Assembly: GCA_017308135.1 (NCBI GenBank)
Contig: JAFKFM010000008.1
Coordinates: forward strand, 372,001-436,000
Direction: 5' to 3'
Origin: Alphaproteobacteria bacterium
Lineage (GTDB): Bacteria; Pseudomonadota; Alphaproteobacteria; CACIAM-22H2
DNA: 64,000 nucleotides
Shown here: one piece after another, positions 1 through 8,207 of the stretch
Numbering within the stretch: position 1 is the stretch's first letter
How the letters are laid out: every line of letters begins with the position of its first letter
The notes under the pieces: generated by a model
The model's database searches: none
Told to the model about the DNA's origin: nothing
The model's input: only the letters and a program-made list of their open reading frames with translations
Translations under genes and position numbers: made by a program

Positions 1-289
1 CGTCTTCCTTCGCCGCGGCCGCCGCGCGCGCGGCGACGTCGTAAGCTCCGGCGTCGCCCGCATAGATCTCGACCAAATCGTGGACCAGCACCATCGACAG
101 CATCCGGGCAAGATCGCCGGTGAACTTGGTTTCGCGCGCCAAAACCATGGCGACCAACGCCATATGCCAGGAATGCTCGGCCGAATTCTCGCGCCGGGAC
201 ATATCGCCCAGCAACGCACGGCGTTCGACCTTCTTGAAACGGTCGACGAGAGCGAGAAAATCGAGGATAGAGTCGAGGCGGTCGGTCAT
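1..289 (-). CDS. HD-domain phosphohydrolase (YfbR/HDDC2-like), 3' end cut by window
   Basis: Read on the minus strand from an ATG at 287-289, the first 96 residues are visible and the rest lies outside the window. They contain the HD-superfamily signature: a helix with ENSAEHSWH (about residues 33-41), then HDLVEIYAGD (about 70-79). This arrangement is typical of the HD_3 / YfbR-HDDC2 group, metal-dependent 5'-deoxynucleotidases that remove phosphate from dNMPs; that activity is family knowledge. The gene is divergent from the antiporter gene, with only about 27 bases between the proposed starts. No good ribosome binding site is visible. The family call is good; the exact substrate is not known. 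Confidence 0.8.
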   Translation of the reverse strand, partial: MTDRLDSILDFLALVDRFKKVERRALLGDMSRRENSAEHSWHMALVAMVLARETKFTGDLARMLSMVLVHDLVEIYAGDAGAYDVAARAAAAAKED

Positions 290-316
290 GGCACCGAGTT
301 TATCAGGGGCTTTCCT

Positions 317-1897
317 TTGGCGTTGCTCGAAATCGTTCTGATCATGCTGGCGGTCGCCGTCGCGTTGGGCCGCTTTTCCGACGTGCTGCGCCTGCCCTAC
401 CCGGTGCTGCTGGTCTTCGCCGGCATGGGGCTCGCTTTCGTGCCCGGCCTGCCGGATGTGCGCCTCGACCCCGAACTGACGCTGGCGCTGTTCCTGCCGC
501 CCTTGCTGTTCGCCTCGGCCTTCTACACATCGTGGCGCGATTTCCGCATGTATATAAGGCCGATCCTGCTGCTCGCGATCGGCCTCGTCTTCGCGACGAC
601 GCTCGGCGTCGGGCTCGTGTTCAAATGGCTGGTGCCGGACGTGCCCTGGGCGGCGGCGTTCCTGCTCGGCGCCATCGTCTCGCCGCCCGATGCGGTCGCG
701 GCCGCCGCGATCATGGAGCGGTTGAAACTGCCAAGGCGCATCGTCGCGATCCTGGAGGGCGAAAGCCTCGTCAACGACGCGACCGGCCTTGTGCTCTACA
801 AATTCGCGCTCGCCGCCGTGTTGACCGGCACGTTCTCGGTCTGGGAAGCGGCGGCGACGTTCACGATCTACGCCGCCGGCGGGACGGGACTGGGCGTCGC
901 GTTGGGATTCGGCGCCGTCGCGGTGATGAAACGGCTCGACGAAACGCTGTTGCAGATCGTCGCCTCGTTCATCATTCCCTATGTCGCCTTCCTGCTGGGC
1001 GAGCAGATCCATGTCTCGGGCGTTCTCGCGGTCGTCGCCGCCGGCCTGGTGATCGGCTGGCACGTGCCCGAACTCGCCAGCGCCGAAGCGCGCATGCAAA
1101 GCAACATGGTGTGGGGCGCGGTCGTGTTCGTGCTCAACGCCATCGTGTTCATCCTGATCGGATTGGAGCTCGACGGCATTCTCGGCCGCTTGAGCGCCTA
1201 TTCCATGACCGAGCTGATGACCTGGGCAGGCGCGATCTCGGTCGCCGCGATCGTCATCCGGATGCTTTGGGTCTTCCCCAACGCCTATGTCCCGCATCTG
1301 TTCGAAGCGGTGCGCCGTATCGAGCCCAAGCCGCCGGTCGCGATGACGCTCATCATCGGCTGGTGCGGCATGCGCGGCGTGGTCAGCCTCGCGGCCGCGC
1401 AAGCGATCCCGCATTTCGCGGCGGCGGGCGAGCCGTTCCCGGCGCGCGACCTGATCGTGTTCCTCTCCTTCGCGGTGATCTTCGCCACGCTGATCGTGCA
1501 AGGCACGACGCTGGGGCCCCTGATCCGCATGCTCAAATTCGGCGGCGACCGCAACGAGGAAGCCGAAGAAGAAACCGCGCGACGCAAAATGGCGCATGCG
1601 GGTTTGACCGAGCTCGAAGATCAAGCGCAGCACGATATTGTGGCACTGGATTTGGCGCCGACGCTGCGGCGCATCTATCAGGCGCGCTTGCTGGAACAGG
1701 CGCCGACGCAGGACGATTTGGATTTCGCGCAAGCCCGCGCCCAGGCGCGCCATGTGCGCGAGGCGCTGCTGGCGGCCGAACGCAAACGTCTGTTGAAGCT
1801 GCGCCGCGAGCGCGAAATCGGCGACGGCGTGCTGCACAAGCTGCTGCGCGAACTCGATATCGAGGAAATGCGCCTCGCGACCAACCGCGATTTCTGA
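317..1897 (+). CDS. CPA1-family Na+/H+ (monovalent cation/proton) antiporter
   Basis: Integral inner-membrane exchanger of about 526 residues. The first ~405 residues are a run of hydrophobic helices; the SPPDAVAAAA motif (about residue 123) and GESLVNDATG (about 148) are the ion-binding and signature segments of the CPA1 NhaP/YjcE family. Residues ~410-526 are charged and cytoplasmic, rich in Glu/Arg, probably a coiled regulatory tail. The start is uncertain: TTG at 317 has an AGGGG box six bases upstream; TTG 323 and ATG 344 are alternatives. An open frame continues upstream to position 80, but that part overlaps the divergent HD gene and reads as non-coding. Likely role: pH and sodium homeostasis. 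Confidence 0.88.
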   Translation: MALLEIVLIMLAVAVALGRFSDVLRLPYPVLLVFAGMGLAFVPGLPDVRLDPELTLALFLPPLLFASAFYTSWRDFRMYIRPILLLAIGLVFATTLGVGLVFKWLVPDVPWAAAFLLGAIVSPPDAVAAAAIMERLKLPRRIVAILEGESLVNDATGLVLYKFALAAVLTGTFSVWEAAATFTIYAAGGTGLGVALGFGAVAVMKRLDETLLQIVASFIIPYVAFLLGEQIHVSGVLAVVAAGLVIGWHVPELASAEARMQSNMVWGAVVFVLNAIVFILIGLELDGILGRLSAYSMTELMTWAGAISVAAIVIRMLWVFPNAYVPHLFEAVRRIEPKPPVAMTLIIGWCGMRGVVSLAAAQAIPHFAAAGEPFPARDLIVFLSFAVIFATLIVQGTTLGPLIRMLKFGGDRNEEAEEETARRKMAHAGLTELEDQAQHDIVALDLAPTLRRIYQARLLEQAPTQDDLDFAQARAQARHVREALLAAERKRLLKLRREREIGDGVLHKLLRELDIEEMRLATNRDF

Positions 1898-1903
1898 CGT
1901 TTG

Positions 1904-1980
1904 CGTCATCCCGGCCGAGCACCGCGAGAGCCGGGATCCCGGGTCGCGCGCGGGCTTCGCCGCGCTTGCCCGGGATGACG
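1904..1980. repeat. REP-like palindromic element between convergent genes
   Basis: The ends are a perfect 11-bp inverted repeat, CGTCATCCCGG at 1904-1914 and its complement at 1970-1980; GC-rich nested repeats fill the middle. Elements beginning with GTCATCCCGG and closing with CCGGGATGAC are commonly seen dispersed in alphaproteobacterial genomes (general knowledge). It fills the gap between the convergent antiporter and TSUP genes, so it may also serve as a bidirectional transcript end. I did not see a second copy in this window. Confidence 0.7.
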
Positions 1981-1988
1981 ATTAGGGC

Positions 1989-2759
1989 TCAGCCAAAGAC
2001 GCCGACGATTCCGTCATAGGCGAGTTTCAAGCCCGCCAGGAACAGCAGCACGTAGCAGATCCGGTAGAGCTGCGGTCCGTCGAGCCGGTCGTGGAATTTG
2101 CGCCCCAGCCACACGCCCAGCGGTACCGACGGCGACAGGATCAGCGCCATCCACAGCAGATGCGGCGTCGAACCGGCGATATAAAGATAGGGCGGCAGCT
2201 TCAGCACATTGCCGACCGCGAAGAACACCGCCGACGTGCCGGCATAGACGGTTTTGTCGAGGCCGCGACGCAGCATGTAGATGTTCAAAGGCGGCCCGCC
2301 CGAATGCGCGACGAAGGTCGTGAACCCGGCCATCGCGCCCCACGGCATCGCGTTGCGCAAGGATGCGGCGATCGGCGCGACGTTCGATTTTCCGCCGCCC
2401 AGAAACCAGCGAATCGTGAAGATCAGCGTGATCGCCGCGATGGCAAGCTCGATCAGATGCTGATCGACATAGACGAACGCCAAAAAGCCGATCGCCAGCC
2501 CGACGAGCAGCCCGGGAATCAGAAACTTGAGATCGGGCAAGCTCCATGTCGCGCGCCGGAACGAGTTCAGCGTGAACACGTCCATGAACGCGACCAGCGG
2601 CGCCATCATGATCGCGGCGTCGATCGGCGACATGACGAACGCCAAAAACGGAATGCCGAGCGTGGCGAAGCCGCCGCCGAAACCGCCCTTGAAGAAGGAG
2701 ATGACGAAGATCGTCGTGAATGCGACGGCGTAAAAGGCGGGATCGGTCGGAATGTCCAT
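1989..2759 (-). CDS. TSUP (TauE/SafE) family membrane permease
   Basis: A 256-residue polytopic membrane protein. The N-terminus has the TSUP pattern of a glycine-rich first helix (KGGFGGGFATLG, about residues 19-30) followed by repeated hydrophobic segments; a second GG-containing half (AHSGGPPLN) mirrors the first, as expected for the duplicated TauE/SafE fold. TSUP proteins export or import small sulfur-containing or organic anions; the substrate here cannot be told. The ATG at 2759 is chosen; a GTG at 2795 is in frame but has no better ribosome site. It converges on the antiporter gene. A second TSUP gene lies at 20187-20975. Confidence 0.85.
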   Translation of the reverse strand: MDIPTDPAFYAVAFTTIFVISFFKGGFGGGFATLGIPFLAFVMSPIDAAIMMAPLVAFMDVFTLNSFRRATWSLPDLKFLIPGLLVGLAIGFLAFVYVDQHLIELAIAAITLIFTIRWFLGGGKSNVAPIAASLRNAMPWGAMAGFTTFVAHSGGPPLNIYMLRRGLDKTVYAGTSAVFFAVGNVLKLPPYLYIAGSTPHLLWMALILSPSVPLGVWLGRKFHDRLDGPQLYRICYVLLFLAGLKLAYDGIVGVFG

Positions 2760-2858
2760 GTCGGAAGCGACTTTCGAACGCGATCGCGGTGCCACGCAAA
2801 CGAAACTTCGTCAGGCCTGATATTCCGCCGTCTATTCAATATCTTATCGCCGACCGCA

Positions 2859-2887
2859 TTGTTGTCACAATGCCGCTTCACTATATC
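2859..2887 (+). promoter_or_regulatory. Candidate sigma70 promoter overlapped by inverted repeat
   Basis: TTGTTG at 2859-2864 and TATATC at 2882-2887 are separated by 17 bases. The -35 side sits inside the inverted repeat GCATTGT/ACAATGC (2856-2873), which would be a natural repressor site. It would start transcription near 2894, just before the small ORF at 2908 and upstream of the amine oxidase. The call rests on motif match only. Confidence 0.4.
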
Positions 2888-2907
2888 GGTCGTTGAGGTT
2901 TCGTATC

Positions 2908-2991
2908 ATGTCGACCGACAAATTCATGTTCGATCGTTTCATGCGCGATGTCGCATCGCGCGCCGCCTATTCGCCCGAACCGGACCGTTAG
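2908..2991 (+). CDS. Possible 27-residue leader or small protein
   Basis: ATG at 2908 follows a GAGG ribosome-binding sequence by about nine bases and reads 27 residues to a TAG, beginning MSTDKFMFDRF and ending PEPDR. It is charged, with no membrane segment or known domain. It lies just after a promoter-like sequence and 106 bases before the amine-oxidase start, so it could be a leader peptide or simply a small protein. I do not recognise it, and so short an ORF can arise by chance. Confidence 0.3.
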   Translation: MSTDKFMFDRFMRDVASRAAYSPEPDR

Positions 2992-3097
2992 CGTCCGCGC
3001 GTTCGAATAGCGCGCGTTCACGCGCACCCTCGATCCATCCCTTTATCGAAAAGCAGCGGACGGCCCCGATCGGGCCGGCCGCCGGAATTGTTGTGTC

Positions 3098-4270
3098 ATG
3101 TCTTCCCTTCGTACCGAAATCTGCGTCGTCGGCGCCGGTTATGCCGGTTTGTCGACGGCCCTTCACGCCGCCAAGCGCGGCTACGACGTCGCCATCCTCG
3201 AAGCGACGCGCGCCGGGGCCGGTGCCTCCGGCCGCAATGGCGGCCAAGTGCTGCCCGGCTTCGCCGCCGATCCCGCCGCGATGATCGCCGAGTTCGGCGA
3301 AACCCGCGCGCGCGAGTTGTGGCAAATCAGCCTGCGCGGGCTCGACAAGGTGCGCGCCCTCGCGGGCAACGCCTGCGATATCCGCGACCATGTCGCGGTC
3401 GTCGCCGCGACGAAAGCCGATCTGCCGCGTCTCGCGCGTCAGGCCGAATTGCGCCGCAATGTCTTCGGCGACGACGCGACGGCGACTCTCGACGCCGCCG
3501 CATTCAAGCGCGCATTGCCCGGTCTCGCCGGGTACGGCGCGTTGATCGACAAGCGCGCCTTCTCGATCGATCCGGTGAAATACGTCGCGGCCTTGGTGGC
3601 GCAAGCCAAGGCGGCGGGTGCGGGCTTGCACGAGCGCCGCCCCGCGACCGGGATCGCGCGCGACAACGGCAAATGGCGTGTCGCCACCACCAAGGGCGAC
3701 GTGATCGCCGATCGCGTCGTGCTCGCCGCCAATGTCGATCTGCCGGGGCTCGAAGCGGGTACCGACCGCCTGCTCGCCCCCGTGCGCACCTTCATGCTGG
3801 AAACGGCCCCGCTGGCGAAGTTCCCCGCCTGGGCGACCGGGGCCGCGTACGACACCAGCCCGGCGCTACGTTATATGCGCCGCACCGCCGATGGGCGTTT
3901 GCAATTCGGTGCCGGTGGATGGCCGGGACGCGGCAACCCGCCGCTCGCCGAAACTTGGCTGCGCCGGGCGCTGCGCAAAGCCTTGCCCGATCTGGCGCAG
4001 GCGAAGATCGCGCGCGCGTGGAGCGGCTTGGTCGACGTGACGACCGACGGCATGCCGCGCTTCGCCGATCGCGAGGGCCTGATCCATCTGGTCGGGTTCT
4101 GCGGCCATGGCGTGGCGTTGACCACGCTGGCGGGCCAGATCGTCGCCGACGCGATCGAGGGCGAGGATGCGGATTTCCGCCGCTTCGCAGGCCTGCCGCA
4201 AACGCCGACCTGGCCGACCTCGTTCGGCCAAGCGGCGCAGCTCATCCTCGGCCGCGCGGCACCGGTGTGA
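3098..4270 (+). CDS. FAD-dependent amine/amino-acid oxidoreductase (DAO family, PuuB/OrdL-like)
   Basis: A 390-residue D-amino-acid-oxidase-fold flavoprotein. The N-terminal Rossmann dinucleotide motif GAGYAG (residues 12-17) follows a beta strand, and the ASGRNGGQV segment (about 43-51) is the FAD contact typical of the gamma-glutamylputrescine oxidase (PuuB/OrdL) and glycine-oxidase relatives. The C-terminal GFCGHGVALTTLAGQ block is the second FAD-binding region. The enzyme would oxidise an amine with transfer of electrons to oxygen or a quinone; the substrate is not evident and no glutamylputrescine synthetase is nearby. The CoA-transferase gene follows after about 40 bases in the same direction, so the two may be co-transcribed. 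Confidence 0.85.
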   Translation: MSSLRTEICVVGAGYAGLSTALHAAKRGYDVAILEATRAGAGASGRNGGQVLPGFAADPAAMIAEFGETRARELWQISLRGLDKVRALAGNACDIRDHVAVVAATKADLPRLARQAELRRNVFGDDATATLDAAAFKRALPGLAGYGALIDKRAFSIDPVKYVAALVAQAKAAGAGLHERRPATGIARDNGKWRVATTKGDVIADRVVLAANVDLPGLEAGTDRLLAPVRTFMLETAPLAKFPAWATGAAYDTSPALRYMRRTADGRLQFGAGGWPGRGNPPLAETWLRRALRKALPDLAQAKIARAWSGLVDVTTDGMPRFADREGLIHLVGFCGHGVALTTLAGQIVADAIEGEDADFRRFAGLPQTPTWPTSFGQAAQLILGRAAPV

Positions 4271-4313
4271 TCGAACTTGCATGCGCGCAAGCGGGGCGGC
4301 ATGGTTCGCCGCC

Positions 4314-5540
4314 ATGACCGCCCTGCCCCTGTCCGGAATCCGCATCTTCGACCTCACCCGTATTCTCGCGGGCCCCACCTGCACGCAGCTCCTCGGCGAT
4401 CTCGGCGCCGATGTGATCAAGATCGAGCGCGCGGGGGCCGGCGACGATACGCGCAAATGGGGCCCGCCTTACGTCACCGGCAAGGACGGCAAGGCGACCA
4501 GCGAGAGCGCTTATTATCTCTCCGCCAATCGCAACAAACGCTCGATCAGCCTCGATCTCTCGAAGCCGGAAGGCCAAGCGATCGCCAAGCGCTTGATCGC
4601 GAAGTCCGACGTGTTCATCGAGAATTTCAAGACCGGCGATCTGAAGAAATTCGAGCTCGACTACCAAACCCTGTCGGCGGAATTCCCGCGCCTCGTCTAT
4701 TGCTCGATCACCGGCTTCGGCCAGACCGGGCCTTATGCGCCGCGCGCGGGCTACGACATGCTGGCGCAAGGTTTGGGCGGCATCATGTCGATCACCGGCC
4801 CGGCCGAGGGTACGCCCGGCGGCCAGCCGCATAAGGTCGGTGTCGGCATCGCCGACATCATGACCGGCATGTACGCCGCCGTGTCGATCCTGGCGGCGTT
4901 GCGCCATCGCGACAACACGGGCGAAGGCCAGCAGATCGATATGGCGCTGCTCGACACGCAAGTCTCGTGGCTCGCCAACGAAGGTCTCAATTATCTCGTC
5001 TCGGGCAAAGTGCCCAAGCGCCAAGGCAACGCGCATCCGAACATCGTGCCCTACGAAGTTTTCGAATGCGCCGACGGGTTCGTAATCTTGGCCGTGGGCA
5101 ATGACGGCCAATTCCGCAAGCTATGCGAATTCGCAGGGCACGGCGCGCTGGCCGACGATCCGCGCTTCGCGACCAATCCGCAACGCGTCGCCAACCGCCA
5201 GGAGATCGTGCGCTTGGTCAACGCGTTCATGCGCACCAAGCCGCAAGCGCATTGGGTCGAAGGTCTCGCCAAAGCGGGGGTGCCCTGCTCGCCCGTCAAC
5301 GATATCGGCCAAGTTTTCGAGGATCCGCAAGTCCTCGCGCGCGGCATGAAGATCACGATGCCGCACGCGTCGGGCGTCGACGTGCCGCTGATCGCCAGCC
5401 CGATCAAAATGTCGAAGACGCCGCCCAGCTATCGCCGCGCCCCGCCGGTGTGCGGCCAGCATACCGACGAAGTACTGGCGGAATTGCTGGGCCTCGACGC
5501 CGACGAACGCGCCGCGTTGCGCGGCCGGGGCATCGTTTGA
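4314..5540 (+). CDS. Class III (CaiB/BaiF) acyl-CoA transferase
   Basis: A 408-residue member of the formyl-CoA transferase / CaiB-BaiF family, which moves CoA between carboxylic acids through an enzyme-bound aspartyl thioester. The N-terminal block GIRIFDLTRILAGP and the following TQLLGDLGADVIKIE are the family hallmark; the catalytic Asp is probably in VGIADIMTG (about residue 180). The start is the ATG at 4314; the frame is open further upstream but that part overlaps the oxidase gene. A small membrane-protein gene overlaps its stop codon (TTGA). The acid substrate is unknown. Confidence 0.88.
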   Translation: MTALPLSGIRIFDLTRILAGPTCTQLLGDLGADVIKIERAGAGDDTRKWGPPYVTGKDGKATSESAYYLSANRNKRSISLDLSKPEGQAIAKRLIAKSDVFIENFKTGDLKKFELDYQTLSAEFPRLVYCSITGFGQTGPYAPRAGYDMLAQGLGGIMSITGPAEGTPGGQPHKVGVGIADIMTGMYAAVSILAALRHRDNTGEGQQIDMALLDTQVSWLANEGLNYLVSGKVPKRQGNAHPNIVPYEVFECADGFVILAVGNDGQFRKLCEFAGHGALADDPRFATNPQRVANRQEIVRLVNAFMRTKPQAHWVEGLAKAGVPCSPVNDIGQVFEDPQVLARGMKITMPHASGVDVPLIASPIKMSKTPPSYRRAPPVCGQHTDEVLAELLGLDADERAALRGRGIV

Positions 5541-5722
5541 GCCTGCTGCTGACGCCGGATTTCGGCGGGCCGATTCTGTTGCTGGTCGGCGTGATGGCGA
5601 TGATCGCAGCGCTGCTGCTGCGCGGCAGATTGTCGCTGGTGCTGGGAATTGCCGCCGCCGCGCTGTTGGCGGGCGGGCTCTGGGCGACGGCGCTTCTGGT
5701 ATTTCGCGAAGTCTCCCGCTAG
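5537..5722 (+). CDS. Small two-helix membrane protein
   Basis: A TTG at 5537 overlaps the CoA-transferase TGA and opens a 61-residue frame. It is mostly two hydrophobic segments (about residues 10-27 and 34-55) separated by the basic turn LLRGRLS, ending FREVSR, as in a small inner-membrane hairpin protein. No family is recognised. Translational coupling through the TTGA overlap would tie it to the transferase. Frame and membrane character are clear; whether TTG is really used is not. Confidence 0.5.
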   Translation: MSLLLTPDFGGPILLLVGVMAMIAALLLRGRLSLVLGIAAAALLAGGLWATALLVFREVSR

Positions 5723-5752
5723 AACATTTCCCCAAGGGAAACGTTCCGCCGC

Positions 5753-6106
5753 ATGAATCCGTTCCGCCGCCTCTGGACGCGCGAACTGGGCCTCTACGCC
5801 ACGGCTCTGGCGCTGCTTGTCCAGATTCTGATGGCGGTGGCGCATACGGTTCCCGCGCGCGCCGGTGGCCTCGACCATTCGGCGTTCTGCGTCGTCGATA
5901 CCGGCGAAACGCAAGATCCCGCCCTGATCGCGCAGAGCTGCCCGCTTTGCCATATCCCCGATCCGATGGCGTTGAAGCCGCGCGATCCGTCGCTGACGGT
6001 CGCGTTGCTTTGGACGCCGGTCGTCTACGCGCCTGCGCAAAGACGCATCGACGCGCAATCGGATTTCGTCAACCCGCCCGCGCGCGGCCCCCCAGCTCCG
6101 GCCTGA
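5753..6106 (+). CDS. DUF2946-like cysteine-containing exported/membrane protein
   Basis: A 117-residue protein with one N-terminal hydrophobic helix (about residues 12-36), then a short periplasmic part with a CPLCH cluster (about 64-68), and a C-terminal ARGPP motif. The CPxC cluster plus the ending RGPP are features I associate with DUF2946, whose genes are often found beside copper-handling genes. That fits here, since YcnI and CopC-CopD follow directly in the same direction. It may bind metal through the cysteines and histidine, which is inference. The coding start is ATG 5753. Confidence 0.65.
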   Translation: MNPFRRLWTRELGLYATALALLVQILMAVAHTVPARAGGLDHSAFCVVDTGETQDPALIAQSCPLCHIPDPMALKPRDPSLTVALLWTPVVYAPAQRRIDAQSDFVNPPARGPPAPA

Positions 6107-6148
6107 GAAACCTTTTTCGCTTTTTCTCAAGATCCGGAGTCTTTCCGA

Positions 6149-6670
6149 ATGTCGAAGAACATCCTCGCGGCCGCGTGCGCGGCCGCTCTCCTGTCGTTGT
6201 CCGCTCCCGCCTCGGCGCATATCACCCTCGAACAGGGCCAAGCCATCGCCGGTTCGACCTATAAGGCCGTGCTGCGCGTGCCGCATGGCTGCTCGGGTTC
6301 GGCCATCACCGCCGTGCGCGTGAAAATTCCCGACGGCATGGTCAGTGTGAAGCCGATGCCCAAACCCGGCTGGCAGCTCTCCACGACCAAGGGCAAGCTC
6401 GCCACGCCGATCAGCGACGGCCATGGCGGTCAGATCACCGAAGGCGTGACCGAAGTTCTGTGGAGCGGCGGCAAGCTGCTCGACGAACATTACGACGAGT
6501 TCGTGTTCCGCGGCGCGCTGCCCAACACGCCGAACACGGTCGTCTATTTCCCGACCGTGGCCGAGTGCGAAAAGGGTGTGGATCGCTGGATCGAAATCCC
6601 GGCCGCGGGTCAATCGTCCAACGATCTGAAATATCCGTCGCCGGCGCTGCGCCTGACGCCGAAGCCGTAA
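6149..6670 (+). CDS. YcnI-family (DUF1775) periplasmic copper-binding protein
   Basis: A 173-residue exported protein. A signal peptide (residues 1-23, ending ASA) is followed immediately by HITLEQGQ, so cleavage would leave an N-terminal histidine, the copper ligand of the YcnI/DUF1775 family together with a nearby acidic and tryptophan site. The VLRVPHGCSGS and later GGKLLDEHYDEF blocks match the family. YcnI is a periplasmic copper chaperone partnered with a CopC-CopD protein; here that gene begins two bases after the stop. The arrangement supports a copper import or tolerance operon. Confidence 0.88.
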   Translation: MSKNILAAACAAALLSLSAPASAHITLEQGQAIAGSTYKAVLRVPHGCSGSAITAVRVKIPDGMVSVKPMPKPGWQLSTTKGKLATPISDGHGGQITEGVTEVLWSGGKLLDEHYDEFVFRGALPNTPNTVVYFPTVAECEKGVDRWIEIPAAGQSSNDLKYPSPALRLTPKP

Positions 6671-6671
6671 G

Positions 6672-8207
6672 ATGCGGTTCCTCGTTTCCATCCTCGCCGC
6701 TTGGCTGCTGATTGCCGCCGGGCAAGCCGCAGCGCATGCGGTGCTGCTGGAAACGGCACCGGCTGAAGGGGCGCGTCTGACCGACGCGCCCCGTTCGGCG
6801 GCGCTGCGTTTCAACGAACCGGTGACACCCGCCGCGATCCGCTTGGTCGGCCCCGGTATCCAGCAAGAGCTCGTCGCGCGCGCCGAGAACGACCGCATCG
6901 TCGTCGACCTGCCCGTCGATCTGAAGGCGGGCGGTTATTATCTCGTGTGGCGCGTCGCGTCCGCCGACACGCATCCCATCGCCGGCACGATCAGTTTCGC
7001 GATCGGCGATGCGGCCCTGCCCGTCCCGCCGCCGGATTCCGGCGCGCATGCGTTCGATCCGCGCACGCCCATCGCGATGTTCGTGCGCTTCGCGCGCGAT
7101 CTTGCTTTGGCGATCGGCGTCGGCGGGCTCGCTTTTCTCGCCTTCGTCAATGCGGGATCGCGCGAAGGGCCGCGCCGCGCGATCCGTGCAGCGCTTTTCG
7201 TCGCATTCGCCGCCGCCGCTTTGTCGCCCGCGATGGCGGGAGCACGCATCGCCGATTTGGCGCCCTGGACCGCGCAAGCCTGGCGCGCGGGCTGGCATTC
7301 GAGTGCGGGCCCCGCCGCGATCGCGATGCTGATTAGTATCGCTTTGGCTTTCGTGCCCAAGCGGATCGCGGCGTTCGGGGCGTTGATCCTCGCCGGTCTT
7401 GGCACCGCCTTGACCGGCCACGCGACCGCCGGCGGAATGCCGATCCAAGCCGTCCAAACGCTGCACAGCGTCGCGGCGTTGTTCTGGCTCGGTGCGTTCG
7501 TGCCGCTGTTCCATGCCGTGCGAAACAGCCCGGTCACGGCCGCGCATTGGGGCACGGCATTTTCGCCCGCCGGAATCGCCGCCGTCGTTATTGTCGCTGT
7601 CAGCGCGATGTGGCTGGGCGTGCCGCGTTTGGAAGGCGAGCTTGGCCGATACGCGGCGCTGATGGCGATCAAGGCGGCGTTGTTCGCGGGGCTCATCGCC
7701 ATCGCCGCGCATAACCGCCAACGCGCCGTGCCGCAGGCCAAGGCGGGCGATCCCGCAGCGCTGGGTCGCAATCTCAAACTCGATCTTGCTTTCGGTCTGG
7801 CATTGGTCGGCGCGACCGCGATGCTGACTCACACGCCGCCCGCCGTGCATCTGCACGGGCAAGGCGGCCACGATCACGATCATGCGCAGACGCATGCGCC
7901 ACGCAGCGGCTTGTCGCTGATCGCCACGCAGGCGAACCGCATGCTGTGGATCGAAGCGTCGGGTACGCGCCTGGAAATGCGTTTGCTCGACGCCAGCAAC
8001 GCGCCGGTTGCGCCAAAGGAATTCGAGATCGAGCTAAAGTCGTCCGCCGCCGGGATCGAAGGTTTGCGCCGCCAGCCGGCGATCCTGGGACCGGGTTATT
8101 ACGGGATCGACGAAGCGGCCTTGGCCTTGCCCGGCCCCTGGACCTTGCGTGCCGAAGCGCTGATCGACGATTTCACCAAAGTGATTTTCGAGATCGAATT
8201 GCGTTAG
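6672..8207 (+). CDS. CopC-CopD fusion copper transport protein (YcnJ-like)
   Basis: A 511-residue protein. After a signal peptide (1-22) comes a CopC-type beta domain: AHAVLLETAPAEGARL near the mature N-terminus supplies the N-terminal His copper site, and SADTHPIAGTISFAI (about 95-109) the second His. From about 130 to 390 there are roughly eight membrane helices of the CopD domain, then a His/Asp-rich loop (HLHGQGGHDHDHAQTH, about 393-408) and a C-terminal YtkA-like beta region to 511. It would move copper across the inner membrane. Its stop overlaps the end of the convergent small gene by four bases. Confidence 0.88.
   Translation: MRFLVSILAAWLLIAAGQAAAHAVLLETAPAEGARLTDAPRSAALRFNEPVTPAAIRLVGPGIQQELVARAENDRIVVDLPVDLKAGGYYLVWRVASADTHPIAGTISFAIGDAALPVPPPDSGAHAFDPRTPIAMFVRFARDLALAIGVGGLAFLAFVNAGSREGPRRAIRAALFVAFAAAALSPAMAGARIADLAPWTAQAWRAGWHSSAGPAAIAMLISIALAFVPKRIAAFGALILAGLGTALTGHATAGGMPIQAVQTLHSVAALFWLGAFVPLFHAVRNSPVTAAHWGTAFSPAGIAAVVIVAVSAMWLGVPRLEGELGRYAALMAIKAALFAGLIAIAAHNRQRAVPQAKAGDPAALGRNLKLDLAFGLALVGATAMLTHTPPAVHLHGQGGHDHDHAQTHAPRSGLSLIATQANRMLWIEASGTRLEMRLLDASNAPVAPKEFEIELKSSAAGIEGLRRQPAILGPGYYGIDEAALALPGPWTLRAEALIDDFTKVIFEIELR

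Larger units (their letters stand above)
2760..3097. other. 338-base intergenic region with promoter-like site and tiny ORF
   Basis: Between the divergent TSUP and amine-oxidase genes. It contains a perfect 7-bp inverted repeat with a 4-base loop (2856-2873), a promoter-like pair overlapping it (2859-2887), and a 27-codon ORF (2908-2991). The last ~105 bases before the oxidase start (2992-3097) hold only weak GC-rich repeats (around 2996-3027) and no recognisable terminator or ribosome site. Confidence 0.5.
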
